From positions 3,462,501 to 3,526,500 of the forward strand of contig NZ_VIGB01000003.1 of NCBI RefSeq assembly GCF_006636205.1: a stretch of DNA of 64,000 bases. Reading direction: 5' to 3'. Source of the stretch: Kitasatospora acidiphila (GTDB lineage: Bacteria > Actinomycetota > Actinomycetes > Streptomycetales > Streptomycetaceae). The position numbers were made by a program, and so were the translations under genes. Numbering within the stretch: the first letter of the stretch is position 1; each line of letters opens with the position of its first letter. Below, piece after piece: positions 9,871 to 19,339 of this stretch. The notes beneath the pieces are model-generated. The model saw only the letters and a list, made by a program, of their open reading frames with translations, was not told the origin of the DNA and ran no database searches.

Positions 9871-11580
9871 GTGCCCTCAGTACGCCGCACCCTCCACGTT
9901 CTGCTGACGTCCGCCTGCCTGGTCGCCGCACCGCTGCTGGTGAGCAGCCCGTCCTCGGCGGCGGCCGCCACTCAGACCACTCGCACCACTCACACCACTC
10001 ACACCCCCGCACTGGCCGCCACCCCGCCGATGGGCTGGAACGACTGGGCGCACTACCAGTGCGGCATCACCGAGCAGACCATCACCGGCAACGCCGACGC
10101 CCTGGTCAGCAACGGCCTGGCCGCCAAGGGCTACACCACCGTCACCGTGGACGACTGCTGGATGGCGAGCAGCCGCGACGCAGGCGGCCACCTGGTCGCC
10201 GACCCGGTCGAGTTCCCGCACGGCATGGCCTGGCTGGGCAGCTACCTGCACAGCAGGGGCCTGAAGTTCGGCATCTACGAGGACGCCGGCTCCAGCACCT
10301 GCGGCGGCTACCCCGGCAGCGGCCAGCCCTCCGGCGGCGGCGCCGACCACTTCGCCGAGGACGCGGCCGACTTCGCCGCCTGGGGCGTGGACTACCTCAA
10401 GCTGGACGGCTGCAACGTCTACACCGCCACCGGCCAGACCCAGGAGCAGGCCTACCGCCAGGCCTACGACGCCGAGGCCGCCGCCCTGGCCGGCAGCGGA
10501 CGGGCGATCACCTTCTCGGAGTCGGCGCCCGCCTACTTCCAGAGCGGCGAGTGGGGCAACCCGAGCTGGTTCTCGGTACTGGGCTGGGTCGGCGGCGACG
10601 GCCAACTCTGGCGCGAGGGCTGGGACATCGCCACCTATGACGCCAGCAGGCCGAACACCTCGCGGTGGAGCTCGGTACTGAGCAACTACGGCTACAACCA
10701 CTGGATCGGCCGCTACGCCAAGCCCGGCAACTGGAACGACCCCGACTTCCTGATCGCCGGGGACCCGGGGTTGAGCAACGACGAGGCCCGCAGCCAGGTC
10801 GCGCTCTGGTCGATGATGGCCGCGCCGATGATCCTCTCCTCCGACGTCGCCAACCTCTCCCCCGCCGGGCTCGCCGCCCTCGGCAACACCAGCCTGATCG
10901 CGCTCGACCAGGACTCGCTGGGCAAGCAGGCCGCAGTGGTCGCCACCAACGGCTCAACCGACGTACTGACCAAGCCACTTGCCAACGGGGACCGGGCGGT
11001 CTCGGTGCTCAACCGGACGTCGGGTGCGCTGCCGGTGTCGGTCGCGCTGGCCTCGGTGGGCCTGCCGGGCTGCACGGTGAGCGCCAAGGACCTCTGGACC
11101 GGGGCGAGTTCGACGGTCTCCGGCTCGCTGACCGGCACCGTGCCGGCCCACGGCACCGCCGTCTGGCGGCTCACCCCGCACGGCTGCACCACCCCCGTGC
11201 CCACCGGCCAGTTGACCGGAAACGGCGCCAAGTGCGTTGACGACTCCGGCAGTTCCACGACCGACGGCAACCCGGTGATCCTCTACAGCTGCACCGGCAA
11301 CCCCAACCAGCAGTGGACCCTCCCGTCCGACGGCACCATCCGCACCCTCGGCAAGTGCCTCACCGCAACCGGCACTTCGGCCGGCTCCTGGGCCACCCTG
11401 AACAGCTGCGGCAGCACCGGCGGCCAGTCCTGGACCGCCCAGCCCGACGGCACCCTGGTCAACGCCGCCTCCGGCCTCTGCCTCGACGTCTACGGCGGCG
11501 GCACCGCCGACGCCACCCGCCTGGACACCTGGACCTGCGGCAGCCACCAGGCCAACCAGGCCTGGTCGCTACCGGCCTGA
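9871..11580 (+). CDS. Secreted GH27 alpha-galactosidase with ricin-type lectin (CBM13) domain
   Basis: The start is GTG 9871 with GGAAGGAG seven bases upstream. The 569-residue product has a Sec signal peptide (arginines, then a hydrophobic core ending at SSPSSAAAA), a Thr/His-rich spacer, and a GH27 catalytic barrel starting at TPPMGWNDWAHYQCG. The catalytic nucleophile is in VDYLKLDGCN, and WNDPDFL and APMILSSDVANLS follow. A beta-sandwich comes next, then from about residue 450 a C-terminal ricin B-like trefoil with KCVDDSGSS, KCLTATG and LCLDVYGG repeats and QxW elements. It removes terminal alpha-galactose, for example from galactomannan. A hairpin terminator follows. Confidence 0.95.
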   Translation: MPSVRRTLHVLLTSACLVAAPLLVSSPSSAAAATQTTRTTHTTHTPALAATPPMGWNDWAHYQCGITEQTITGNADALVSNGLAAKGYTTVTVDDCWMASSRDAGGHLVADPVEFPHGMAWLGSYLHSRGLKFGIYEDAGSSTCGGYPGSGQPSGGGADHFAEDAADFAAWGVDYLKLDGCNVYTATGQTQEQAYRQAYDAEAAALAGSGRAITFSESAPAYFQSGEWGNPSWFSVLGWVGGDGQLWREGWDIATYDASRPNTSRWSSVLSNYGYNHWIGRYAKPGNWNDPDFLIAGDPGLSNDEARSQVALWSMMAAPMILSSDVANLSPAGLAALGNTSLIALDQDSLGKQAAVVATNGSTDVLTKPLANGDRAVSVLNRTSGALPVSVALASVGLPGCTVSAKDLWTGASSTVSGSLTGTVPAHGTAVWRLTPHGCTTPVPTGQLTGNGAKCVDDSGSSTTDGNPVILYSCTGNPNQQWTLPSDGTIRTLGKCLTATGTSAGSWATLNSCGSTGGQSWTAQPDGTLVNAASGLCLDVYGGGTADATRLDTWTCGSHQANQAWSLPA

Positions 11581-11597
11581 CGCAGCACGCCCCGAAC

Positions 11598-11631
11598 GCC
11601 GGCCGCGGGTGCCCCACCACCCGCGGCCGGC
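11598..11631. terminator. Bidirectional hairpin terminator
   Basis: A perfect 13-bp stem (11598-11610 with 11619-11631) and an 8-base loop separate the convergent alpha-galactosidase and GlxA-type regulator genes. Confidence 0.85.
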
Positions 11632-11644
11632 CCGCGCTCGGGGA

Positions 11645-12613
11645 TCAGCGGGCGCCCCGCGCCAGGTCGCAGCCGAACGCCCGGCGGTAGGCCAGCGGCG
11701 TCGTCCCCACCCAGCGGCCGAAGTGGTGGCGCAGGGTGGCCGCGTTGCCGAAGCCGACGCGGGTGGCGACGGTCTCCACGGGGTGGTCGGTCTCCTCCAG
11801 GAGGCGCTGGGCGTAGAGGACCCGCTGGCCTATCAGCCAGCGCAGCGGGGTGGTGCCGGTCTCCTGCTGGAAGCGGCGGGCGAAGGTGCGGGGAGCCATG
11901 TGGGCGCGGGCGGCTAGCTGGTCCACGGTCCAGTCGCGGTCGAGCTCCTCGCGCATCCAGTCGAGGACCGTGCCGAAGGAGGTGGTGGACGGCCGGTCCG
12001 GGAGCGGGCGGTCGACGTACTGGGCCTGGCCGCCGTCCCGGTGCGCGGCCACCACCATGCGGCGGGCGATGCCCCGGGCCACCTCGGCGCCCTGGAGCTT
12101 GCGGACCAGGTGCAGGCAGGCGTCGATGCCGGCCGCCGTACCCGCCGAGGTGATCACCGGGTCCTCGTCGACGTAGAGCACGTCCGGCTCGATGGTGGTC
12201 AGCGGGAAGCGCTCGGCCAGGTGGTCGGTGTAGCGCCAGTGGGTGGTGCTGCGCCGCCCGTCCAGCAGCCCGGCGGCGCCGAGCAGGAAGGCGCCGCTGC
12301 AGATGGAGAGCACCCGGGCGCCGCGCTCCACCACGTCCCGCAGGGCCATGCACAGCTCGGGCGGGTAGTCGGACTTGATCCCGACGGCCGTCACCACCAC
12401 CAGGTCGGCGGTGGCCAGCCGCTCCACGCCGTGCGGCACGTCGACGCTGAAGCCGGCGTGGGTGCGCAGCGCGCCGGGCCGGTCGGCGGCGATCGCGAAG
12501 TCGTAGACCGGTAGGCCCTGTTCACTCCGGTCCAGCCCGAACACCTCGCAGGCCACCCCGAGTTCGAAGGGGTGGACCTCCTCCAGCACGACCGCGACCA
12601 CGTCTCGCAACAT
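11645..12613 (-). CDS. GlxA-family AraC-type regulator with DJ-1/PfpI-like domain
   Basis: A 322-residue regulator. Residues 1-170 form a DJ-1/PfpI-like class I amidotransferase fold (VAVVLEEVHPFELGVACEVF near the start, and the nucleophile-elbow region RVLSICSGAFLLGAAGLLDG with a cysteine). The C terminus has two AraC helix-turn-helix units (WTVDQLAARAHMAPRTFARR and VETVATRVGFGNAATLRHHF). The start at ATG 12613 gives the family's normal N terminus (MLRDVVAVV); a longer open frame upstream is non-coding. The ligand is unknown. Confidence 0.9.
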   Translation of the reverse strand: MLRDVVAVVLEEVHPFELGVACEVFGLDRSEQGLPVYDFAIAADRPGALRTHAGFSVDVPHGVERLATADLVVVTAVGIKSDYPPELCMALRDVVERGARVLSICSGAFLLGAAGLLDGRRSTTHWRYTDHLAERFPLTTIEPDVLYVDEDPVITSAGTAAGIDACLHLVRKLQGAEVARGIARRMVVAAHRDGGQAQYVDRPLPDRPSTTSFGTVLDWMREELDRDWTVDQLAARAHMAPRTFARRFQQETGTTPLRWLIGQRVLYAQRLLEETDHPVETVATRVGFGNAATLRHHFGRWVGTTPLAYRRAFGCDLARGAR

Positions 12614-12706
12614 GCCCGGCAGCCTAGCGCGCGGCTGGCAGCAATTCGACGGAGTATGTCGTTCCTGCCACTCGTGGGGCTCCGGGGCGGCCGGAAGAGT
12701 GGGGGC

Positions 12707-13054
12707 ATGACCTCTTCCACCCTGGCGAGCGCACTCGCCGTACTCGGCCTGGTCACCGGGATCGGGCTGCTCGGCTACCTGGTCGGCCGCGATGTGGACC
12801 GCAGCGCCCGGCTCGGCCGCGACAACTGGCAGCGCCCGGGCGGCTATCCGGTCGACCCGGCCCGACCCGACCGCCTGCACGCCGCCCCGACGCCCGCCAC
12901 TGCCACTGCCGCTCCCACCGCCGCGCTGCCCAACCAGGACCGGCTGCGCGGAACCCTCCCCGCCGCCTCTGACCTGCGCTTTGGCACACTTGTCCGATGG
13001 ACTTCCGCATCCGCCCCGCAACCGAAGCCGATCTGCGTCCCGCGGGCGAGGTGA
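12707..13054 (+). CDS. Small single-span membrane protein, hypothetical
   Basis: A 115-residue open frame with one N-terminal membrane span (LASALAVLGLVTGIGLLGYLVG) followed by a hydrophilic Pro/Ala-rich tail. Codon third positions are strongly GC-biased over the first 75 codons and then weaken, and the frame runs 58 bases into the next gene. The true end may therefore be earlier or altered by a sequence error. No function is recognised. Confidence 0.5.
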   Translation: MTSSTLASALAVLGLVTGIGLLGYLVGRDVDRSARLGRDNWQRPGGYPVDPARPDRLHAAPTPATATAAPTAALPNQDRLRGTLPAASDLRFGTLVRWTSASAPQPKPICVPRAR

Positions 13055-13487
13055 CCGTCGAGGCGTTCGTCCAAGACGGGCACGTCGACCCCGCCGGCCC
13101 CTATGCGAACCTGCTGCGTGACGCCGCCCGCCGCGCCGCCGAGGCCGAACTGCTGGTCGCCGTCGACGCCGTCGACCAGGTGCTCGGCTGCGTGACCTTC
13201 GCGGTCGGCGGCACGGAGTGGGCCGACATCGCCACCCCGGGGAGGGCGAGATCCGGATGCTCGCCACCGCGGCCGCCGCCCGGGGCCGCGGGGTCGGCGA
13301 GGCCCTGGTGCGCGCCGCCATGGCCCGCAGCAGGGAGCTCGGCCTGGCCGGCATGGCCTTCTCCACCCAGCCCCGGATGACCGCCGCCCACCGCGTCTAC
13401 GAGCGGGTCGGCTTCCGCCGCGCCCCCGAGCGCGACTGGCGGCCGGTGCCGGAGGTCGAGCTGTGGGTGTACACCATGCGGTTCTGA
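12997..13487 (+). CDS. GNAT-family N-acetyltransferase (one-base frameshift)
   Basis: The N-terminal part (MDFRIRPATEADLRPAGEVT) and the acetyl-CoA-binding part (EIRMLATAAAARGRGVGEAL, the R/Q-x-x-G-x-G/A motif) are in different frames. One extra G in the GGGG run at 13239-13242 joins them into a standard 163-residue acetyltransferase that ends with YERVGFRRAPERDW and ELWVYTMRF. The substrate is unknown. The break matches the other one-base losses in this window. Confidence 0.85.
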
Positions 13488-13601
13488 GCCCGCCCCCGGG
13501 TCCCGCTCGCCCACCCCGGGCGGCGAAGATCCTTTGATATGCCCCTATGATCGAGCGTTCAGAAACCGCCGTCTGGCCGTCCGTCACAGGAGTATCTCCT
13601 C

Positions 13602-15656
13602 ATGCATCAAGCGCCCACCGCGCGCCGGGAGCCCTCCGGGTCCGGACCGACCCTGCAGCAGATGCGGGCCGCTCGGGAGGCCGCCGTCGCGGCCGGCCTG
13701 CGACCGGCGAGTCCGCCGGTCGACTTCAAGGCCGAGGCAGCGGTCGTGCCGCCGCCGCGGCGCGCCGAGGCGGCGGCATCGGCACCGTCGCTGCGCTACA
13801 CGGCCGTTGACGGCCTGCGGGGCGTGGCCATCATCTCCGTGCTGCTCTACCACACCAACTGGTTCCAGGACGGCCTGTTCGGTGTGGACGCGTTCTTCGT
13901 GCTCTCCGGCTTCCTGGTCACCCTGATCCTGATCCGCGAGCTGGAGCGGCGCGGCCGCATCGCGCTGGGCCGCTTCTACCGCCGGCGTGCCAAGCGGCTG
14001 CTGCCCGGCCTGCTGTTCACCCTGGCCGCGGTGCTGGTCCTGGCCGCGCTGTTCAGCCCGCTGCGGGACGCCCAGACCCTCAAGCCCCAGGCCCTGTCCG
14101 CGCTGCTGCAGTACGCCAACTGGTCCCAGATCGCCAACGGCAGTGCGTACTGGGAGCACTTCGCCGGCATCACCCCGTTCGCCGCGATGTGGTCACTGAG
14201 CATCACCGAGCAGTTCTACGTGGTCTGGCCGCTGCTGCTCGGCCTGCTCTTCGTGCTCTTCCGCCGCTCGATCGGGGCCACGGCCGTCGCCGTCTTCGTG
14301 CTGTTCGGCGCCTCGGCCGCGGTGGCCCCGCTGATGTGGAACGGCAGCAACAGCGACCGCCTCTACCTCGGCACCGAGACCCGCGCGGTCGCCTTCGCCG
14401 CCGGTGCCGCCGCGGCCTTCGCGGTGCACCTGCTGAACCGCCGCTCGGCCGGCAGCGCCCGGGGCCGGGGCCGCTCCCGCAAGGCGGGCAAGGCCGGCTC
14501 CGGCAGCCTGGCCACCACCATCCTGCTGAACCTGCTGGGCGCGGCCGCGCTCGGCGCGGTGGTCTGGCTGAGCCTCAAGGTGCCGAACTACCACAACCCG
14601 TTCCTCTACAAGGGCGGCCTGGCCGTCGTCGCCGCCCTGGTGGCGGTGCTGGCCGCCTCCCTCTGCCACCCGCGCGGGCCGCTGGTCAAGCTGCTCTCGC
14701 TGCCGCCGCTGGTGCTGACCGGGCGGATGTCCTACAGCCTCTACCTGCTGCACCTGCCGGTCTACTGGATGATGCAGCAGCACCTCGACGACGTCTCACC
14801 GGCGATGCTGTTCGGCGTGGGCGGGTCGATCACCTGGGGCCTGGCGCTCTTCCTGCACTTCGGCACCGAGGCGCTGCGCCGCCGCGACTGGCGGCCCAGC
14901 CGGGCCGTGCCGCTGATGACCGCGGCCGCGCTGGCGATCGGCGCCGCCTCCTGGTACCTGCCGTCGTTCGTCGCCCAGCAGATGCGACCCGCCGGCCGGC
15001 CGCTGGTGGTGTCGCTCGGCGACTCCTTCTCGGGCGACCTGGCCACCGGGCTCTACCTGAACGGCGGCCGGTACGCAGTGGTGGACGGCAGCGTCAGCGG
15101 CTGCGGGATCTTCGACCCGGACAAGGTGCGCGGCACCTCCCAGGTCGAGTTCGACACCACCCCCGACTGCCGGCAGCGGTCGGCCCTGTGGAACAAGGAC
15201 CTCAGGACCGGCAACCCGAAGGCGGTCCTGCTCCACCTGGGCTGGGACGCCGCCCAGCAGTCCCTGAACGGCGCCTGGCTCTCCCCGTGCGATGCCGCCT
15301 ACCAGTCCCGCTACCGCACCCAGCTCACCGACGCGGTCAACCGGATCAGGCAGCAGGCGCCCGGCGCCAAGGTGCTGCTGATGAACGAGCGGCTGGAGAA
15401 CGGCGCCATCAACCGCAAGTGGGGCACCTGCTTCGACCAGCAGATCGGCGACTTCATCAAGGCCTCGAACGGCTCGGTCCGGCTCGTCGACCTGAACGGG
15501 TTCCTGTGCCCGCAGGGCGCCTGCCGCTGGGAGGACGACAAGGGCGCGGCGATCTACCCGCCGGGCGACGGCGTGCACCTGACCCCGGCCGGGCGCCGAC
15601 TGGTCACCCCGTGGCTGGAGAACCAGATCAGCGCCGCGCTGGCCGCCTCGTCCTGA
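13602..15656 (+). CDS. Membrane acyltransferase (OafA/YrhL type) with C-terminal SGNH domain
   Basis: A 684-residue polytopic protein. After a disordered N terminus, residues 65-440 form an acyltransferase-3 domain with about ten membrane spans and the signature VDGLRGVAIISVLLYHTNWF, whose His is catalytic, followed by GVDAFFVLSGFLVT. Residues 460-684 form a periplasm-facing SGNH hydrolase-like domain with VSLGDSFSGD (nucleophile Ser) and DGVHLTPAG (Asp-x-x-His). Such fusions O-acetylate cell-envelope or exported polysaccharides. The gene precedes, on the opposite strand, a GH113-like hydrolase and GT2 synthase, so the acceptor may be their polymer. A TATGAT -10-like element lies at 13546-13551 and AGGAG precedes ATG 13602. 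Confidence 0.93.
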   Translation: MHQAPTARREPSGSGPTLQQMRAAREAAVAAGLRPASPPVDFKAEAAVVPPPRRAEAAASAPSLRYTAVDGLRGVAIISVLLYHTNWFQDGLFGVDAFFVLSGFLVTLILIRELERRGRIALGRFYRRRAKRLLPGLLFTLAAVLVLAALFSPLRDAQTLKPQALSALLQYANWSQIANGSAYWEHFAGITPFAAMWSLSITEQFYVVWPLLLGLLFVLFRRSIGATAVAVFVLFGASAAVAPLMWNGSNSDRLYLGTETRAVAFAAGAAAAFAVHLLNRRSAGSARGRGRSRKAGKAGSGSLATTILLNLLGAAALGAVVWLSLKVPNYHNPFLYKGGLAVVAALVAVLAASLCHPRGPLVKLLSLPPLVLTGRMSYSLYLLHLPVYWMMQQHLDDVSPAMLFGVGGSITWGLALFLHFGTEALRRRDWRPSRAVPLMTAAALAIGAASWYLPSFVAQQMRPAGRPLVVSLGDSFSGDLATGLYLNGGRYAVVDGSVSGCGIFDPDKVRGTSQVEFDTTPDCRQRSALWNKDLRTGNPKAVLLHLGWDAAQQSLNGAWLSPCDAAYQSRYRTQLTDAVNRIRQQAPGAKVLLMNERLENGAINRKWGTCFDQQIGDFIKASNGSVRLVDLNGFLCPQGACRWEDDKGAAIYPPGDGVHLTPAGRRLVTPWLENQISAALAASS

Positions 15657-15666
15657 CTCAGGCGGC

Positions 15667-16881
15667 TCAGCCGGCGGGCTGTTCGGGGACCTCGTAGCTG
15701 CCGGAGAAGCACTGCCGGATCGCCGCCTCCGACTGCGCCCGCCCGGCGAAGTCCATCCGGGGCGTGTCGTCGTTCACCGGCAGCGTCGGGTCGGTCCCGA
15801 AGTAGAGCGACCAGAGGTACATCCCGGCGAGCTGGCGCTGCGCGGCCACCTGGCAGACGGCGGTGAACCACTTCGCCTGGACCGCCTCGTTGACCGTCCG
15901 CTTGGTGGTGAAGTCGCCCGGCTTGGCGTAGGCGCCCTGCTGGGCCGGGATGCCCACCTCGGAGAGCGTGACGCCCGGCAGCGGCCCCTTGCCCTTCTTG
16001 TCCAGCCAGGTGTTCCAGCTGTTCACCAGCGTGGACACCGGCGACTGGTCGGTCGCCGACTTGGCCGGGAAGTAGGCGTCCACGCCCTGCGATTCGGCCG
16101 GGACGGGGATGTCGCCCCTGGTGAAGTTGTCCCAGTTGGCGTCATAGCCGACGTCACCGTGGAAGACCTGCTTGGCGTCCGATATCAGGGTCTGCCAATG
16201 CGAGTCGCTCTCCAGCGAGTTGAACTCGGTGCCGATCGTGAAGGAGGCCGCGCCGTGCTTCTGTGCGCTCTTCAGGTACGGCTGCAGCAACGACTCGTAG
16301 CTGCCGAACCAGGCGTCCCGGTCGGTCGGCGCGATGGTGCCGCGCCAGTCGCCGGCCGGGTCGTCCAGCACCGCCTCGTCCATGATCGGACGGACCGTCA
16401 CCTTCAGCCCGGCCCGCCGGGCCGTGTCGATCAGGATGCCTAGCCGGTCCGGGCTCGGCGTGGTCGGGTGCGCCGACACCTCGTTCGCGCGCAGGCCGGT
16501 GGTGTAGAAGGGGAACGAGACCGCGATGGCGTTGGCGTTCAGCCCCACGACGTACTTCACGATGCGGTCGGCCTTGCCCTGGACGTAGGCGTCGGCGTCC
16601 GCCGGATCGTCCAACCAGTAGACCTGGATGCCCCATTCGGGCATGCCGGTCTGCCACTGCTTGGCCACCTTCGGCCCGGTGTCGGCCGACGGCTGCGCCG
16701 AGGCGGTGGCGCCCGGCTGGGCCGTCGGGGCGGCACTCGCGGTGCCCGCACCGGGCTTCAGCACGGTCGACGCGCTCTTGGCGCGGTCGAAGTTGATCGG
16801 ATGGTCGCCGTAGAGCACCGGCACGGCGGCGGTCACGGCCACCACGGCGACCGGCAGGATGTAGACGATGTAGCGCTTCAC
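15667..16881 (-). CDS. Secreted or membrane-anchored GH113-like glycoside hydrolase
   Basis: A 404-residue protein from GTG 16881. An N-terminal signal or anchor segment (YIVYILPVAVVAVTAAVPVL) is followed by a Pro/Ala/Thr-rich linker and, from about residue 80, a TIM-barrel domain. Conserved elements include GIQVYW, FTIGTEFNSLE (putative acid/base Glu) and GVTLSEVGIP (putative nucleophile Glu), spaced as in clan GH-A enzymes. GH113 members cleave beta-1,4-mannan, but the family assignment is by resemblance. It lies 24 bases downstream of the GT2 synthase on the same strand, which suggests trimming or release of the polymer that the synthase makes. Confidence 0.75.
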   Translation of the reverse strand: MKRYIVYILPVAVVAVTAAVPVLYGDHPINFDRAKSASTVLKPGAGTASAAPTAQPGATASAQPSADTGPKVAKQWQTGMPEWGIQVYWLDDPADADAYVQGKADRIVKYVVGLNANAIAVSFPFYTTGLRANEVSAHPTTPSPDRLGILIDTARRAGLKVTVRPIMDEAVLDDPAGDWRGTIAPTDRDAWFGSYESLLQPYLKSAQKHGAASFTIGTEFNSLESDSHWQTLISDAKQVFHGDVGYDANWDNFTRGDIPVPAESQGVDAYFPAKSATDQSPVSTLVNSWNTWLDKKGKGPLPGVTLSEVGIPAQQGAYAKPGDFTTKRTVNEAVQAKWFTAVCQVAAQRQLAGMYLWSLYFGTDPTLPVNDDTPRMDFAGRAQSEAAIRQCFSGSYEVPEQPAG

Positions 16882-16905
16882 GAGAGTTGGTCCCGATCGA
16901 ATGGG

Positions 16906-18354
16906 TCAGGCCGGCTTTGCGATGACGACGAACTTGTTCTCCTCGCGCCGCAGGAACTTGATCAGGCCGCGCAGCCCGCCCAGTCCCTCGATGAAGGAGA
17001 ACAGCGGAATGGCCGCCACCACGACCATCGGCTCCCACCACTTGCGGCGGTGCTGGGCCGAGCCGACGACGTTCAACCGCAGCCCCTCCCAGTAGGTCCA
17101 GATCACGTAGGCGAAGTTGAGCGCCCAGACGAGGGTCACCGACTGGGTCACCGGGGAGGTGTTCATGTTGCCGGTGAACCAGGCGACCAGCAGCACCAGC
17201 CCGACGTGCTGGAGCGGGCCGAGCACCCAGCTGACCATCCCCATGCCGATGAAGAGCCGGAACCGCAGCGCGATCGTCGGGTTGAAGCAGAGCGCGACCA
17301 GGCCCCAGGCCCAGCGCTCCCGCTGCTTCACGAAGTCCCTGATCCCGGCCGGCGAGGCGCCGTAGCAGCGGCCGTTGAACCAGTCGCTGCGGCCCGGGTA
17401 GCGCAGGCAGAAGTTGAGCGCCAGCTGGGCGTCCTCGACGATCGTGTCCGGGCCGAAGTCCCAGCCGATGGTGGCCTCGATCGAGGACCGCATCAGCAGC
17501 AGCTCGCCGTGCACGCCGGCCACCGGGGTGCCGGTGCCGGTCATGGCGCGGAACCGGGCGATGTCGTCGGCGGGGCGGATCGCGTCGGCGAGCCAGGTGA
17601 AGGTGCTGACCGCGTTCTCCCGGGGGTAGGTCAGGATCCCCTGGGCCATGTGCTTGCCGTCCTGGCCGGCCCGGCGCTGGCGGTTGACGAACTGGGCGGT
17701 GGCCGCCGCGGTGTCCGGGCCGACGCCGGTGTCGTCGTCCATGTGCAGCACCCAGACGTCGTCCTCGGCCTCGCCCTCGGCGATCCGCAGCTCGTGCGAG
17801 TAGTGGTTGGCACGGGCCTTGAACTTGGTGCCGTTCGGGGTCTGGTAGGCCTTCGGCACGGTGACGACCCGGATCAGCGGGCTGCGCTCGGCCAGCTCGT
17901 CGATCTGCTCGGCGGCCGCGCAGCCCTCCTCGGTGAGGATGTCGACCCGCATCCACGGGAAGTACGGCGGCAGGTGCTCCACGTAGGAGAGCACCGAGCG
18001 CTCCAGCGCCGGGTAGGTGTCATGGCGGCCGATGGTCGGCACCAGAACGATCAGGAAGTCGTCCTCGGCCGGCACCGCCGGGGTCATCCGGTCCACCTGG
18101 CGCAGCCGTCGACGCACCATCAGCACGCCCTGGAAGCCGATCAGCACTCCGATCACCGGCATCGACCAGATGATCGTCAGGGCCCAGCCGAGCGGTGTCG
18201 GGTTGGGCTCGAACGACCAGATCGAGAAGCCGAAGATCACCAGGAACGACAGGTAGAACGGCATCACCCGTGGCTTCCACGCGCGCTGCCGTTCGGCAAG
18301 ACGCGCCGCCTCGCGGGAGGTGGTCAGCGTGGGGCGTGCGGGAGCGATGGTCAT
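16906..18354 (-). CDS. Family 2 glycosyltransferase, processive polysaccharide synthase-like (egghead-like)
   Basis: A 482-residue inner-membrane enzyme. Two N-terminal spans precede a cytoplasmic GT-A domain starting at DDFLIVLVPTIGRHD. It has the metal/nucleotide motif HMDDDTGVG, the catalytic-base region DTIVEDAQLALNF and the acceptor-site RERWAWG (QxxRW-like). At least three C-terminal spans follow. It lacks a PilZ domain. The layout resembles the egghead/mannosyltransferase branch of GT2 rather than BcsA. Its downstream partner is a GH113-like hydrolase, and GH26 and GH12 hydrolases follow in the neighbourhood, so I infer synthesis of a beta-1,4-linked mannan or glucomannan-like polymer. 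Sugar specificity cannot be read from the sequence. Confidence 0.85.
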   Translation of the reverse strand: MTIAPARPTLTTSREAARLAERQRAWKPRVMPFYLSFLVIFGFSIWSFEPNPTPLGWALTIIWSMPVIGVLIGFQGVLMVRRRLRQVDRMTPAVPAEDDFLIVLVPTIGRHDTYPALERSVLSYVEHLPPYFPWMRVDILTEEGCAAAEQIDELAERSPLIRVVTVPKAYQTPNGTKFKARANHYSHELRIAEGEAEDDVWVLHMDDDTGVGPDTAAATAQFVNRQRRAGQDGKHMAQGILTYPRENAVSTFTWLADAIRPADDIARFRAMTGTGTPVAGVHGELLLMRSSIEATIGWDFGPDTIVEDAQLALNFCLRYPGRSDWFNGRCYGASPAGIRDFVKQRERWAWGLVALCFNPTIALRFRLFIGMGMVSWVLGPLQHVGLVLLVAWFTGNMNTSPVTQSVTLVWALNFAYVIWTYWEGLRLNVVGSAQHRRKWWEPMVVVAAIPLFSFIEGLGGLRGLIKFLRREENKFVVIAKPA

Positions 18355-18446
18355 GGCAGTCGGTGGTCCTCGTGAAGGCGGTCGGGCAACCGGCTCCGCG
18401 GTCCGGAGGATCCGGCGGGGTCGCAGCGCATCGAGAGTGCGCCAGC

Positions 18447-19238
18447 CTACCCTTGCTGGCGCGGCGGCTCGGCCTCGGGGGGCCTGATCAGGAACGACGT
18501 CGGCTCACCCGTCGGCCGGGCCGGTGGCGCGGGCGGCGCCGGGTACGGCGGGGAGGGCGGCACCGGGCCACCCCACTGCGGCTGCGCCTGCTGGGGCGGC
18601 TGAGGCGGCATCGGCTGCGACGCCTGCTGAGGCGGCTGCTGCTGCCAGGGTGCCGGCGGCTGGGGCTGGAGCTGCTGCGGCTGGCTCGGCCAGGGAGCGG
18701 GCGCGGGAGCAGGAGCGGGCGGCTGCGCGGCGAACGGCGGCTGCGCGGGCGCCGCCCACTGCGAGGGCGCGGGCGCCCAGCCGGCCACCGCCCGATCACC
18801 CATCAGCGAGCGGAGCAGCACCACGATCAGGAAGCCGGCCACCAGCACGCCCAGCCCGAAGGTCACCAGCTTGAGCATCCCCTCGGTGGTGCCGGTGAAC
18901 CACACCCGCTGCGGCTTGTCGAAGAGCGCCCCGGTCAGGCTCCGCACCCGGTTGTAGCCCTCGACCAGGGCCACACCGACCAGGATCCCGCGCGCCCAGT
19001 CCCGGCCGCGCAGGATCATGGCAGCGCCGACCAGGTAGGCCACCGCGTAGTTGAGGTCGCCGGTCTCCGCCTTCATGGCGTCGCCGCCGTAGTAGAAGAC
19101 GCCCTCGACGAAGGTGGGGAACCCGACCTGGACGAAGCAGTTGTAGGCCGACCAGCCGAGCAGCACCACGGCCCAGCCGGCCGCCACCCAGCCCGCCGAT
19201 CGCACCGCTCCCGACGGTGCCAGTTCCCCCGAACGCAC
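18447..19238 (-). CDS. Membrane protein with long Pro/Gln-rich C-terminal tail
   Basis: A 263-residue protein starting at GTG 19238 with GGGGAGG upstream. It has about four membrane spans in residues 15-145 and then a roughly 115-residue low-complexity cytoplasmic tail of P, Q, A and W. It sits directly upstream of the GT2 synthase on the same strand, so it may be co-expressed with it. No enzymatic motif is visible; the tail could scaffold protein-protein contacts. Function unknown. Confidence 0.75.
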   Translation of the reverse strand: MRSGELAPSGAVRSAGWVAAGWAVVLLGWSAYNCFVQVGFPTFVEGVFYYGGDAMKAETGDLNYAVAYLVGAAMILRGRDWARGILVGVALVEGYNRVRSLTGALFDKPQRVWFTGTTEGMLKLVTFGLGVLVAGFLIVVLLRSLMGDRAVAGWAPAPSQWAAPAQPPFAAQPPAPAPAPAPWPSQPQQLQPQPPAPWQQQPPQQASQPMPPQPPQQAQPQWGGPVPPSPPYPAPPAPPARPTGEPTSFLIRPPEAEPPRQQG

Positions 19239-19339
19239 GCCTGCCTCCCCGGACCCGAACAGATATCAGGCACAGAGTGCCACAGCGGCCCGGTTGTGAA
19301 GGCCCCGAGTCCGTGATCACAGGCCAATTGTTATGGGGC

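Noticed and set aside
11645..13366. Extension of the GlxA-type regulator to 573 residues
   Set aside because: The upstream part is Arg/Pro/Gly-rich shadow sequence opposite the small membrane-protein and GNAT genes; the family N terminus begins at 12613.
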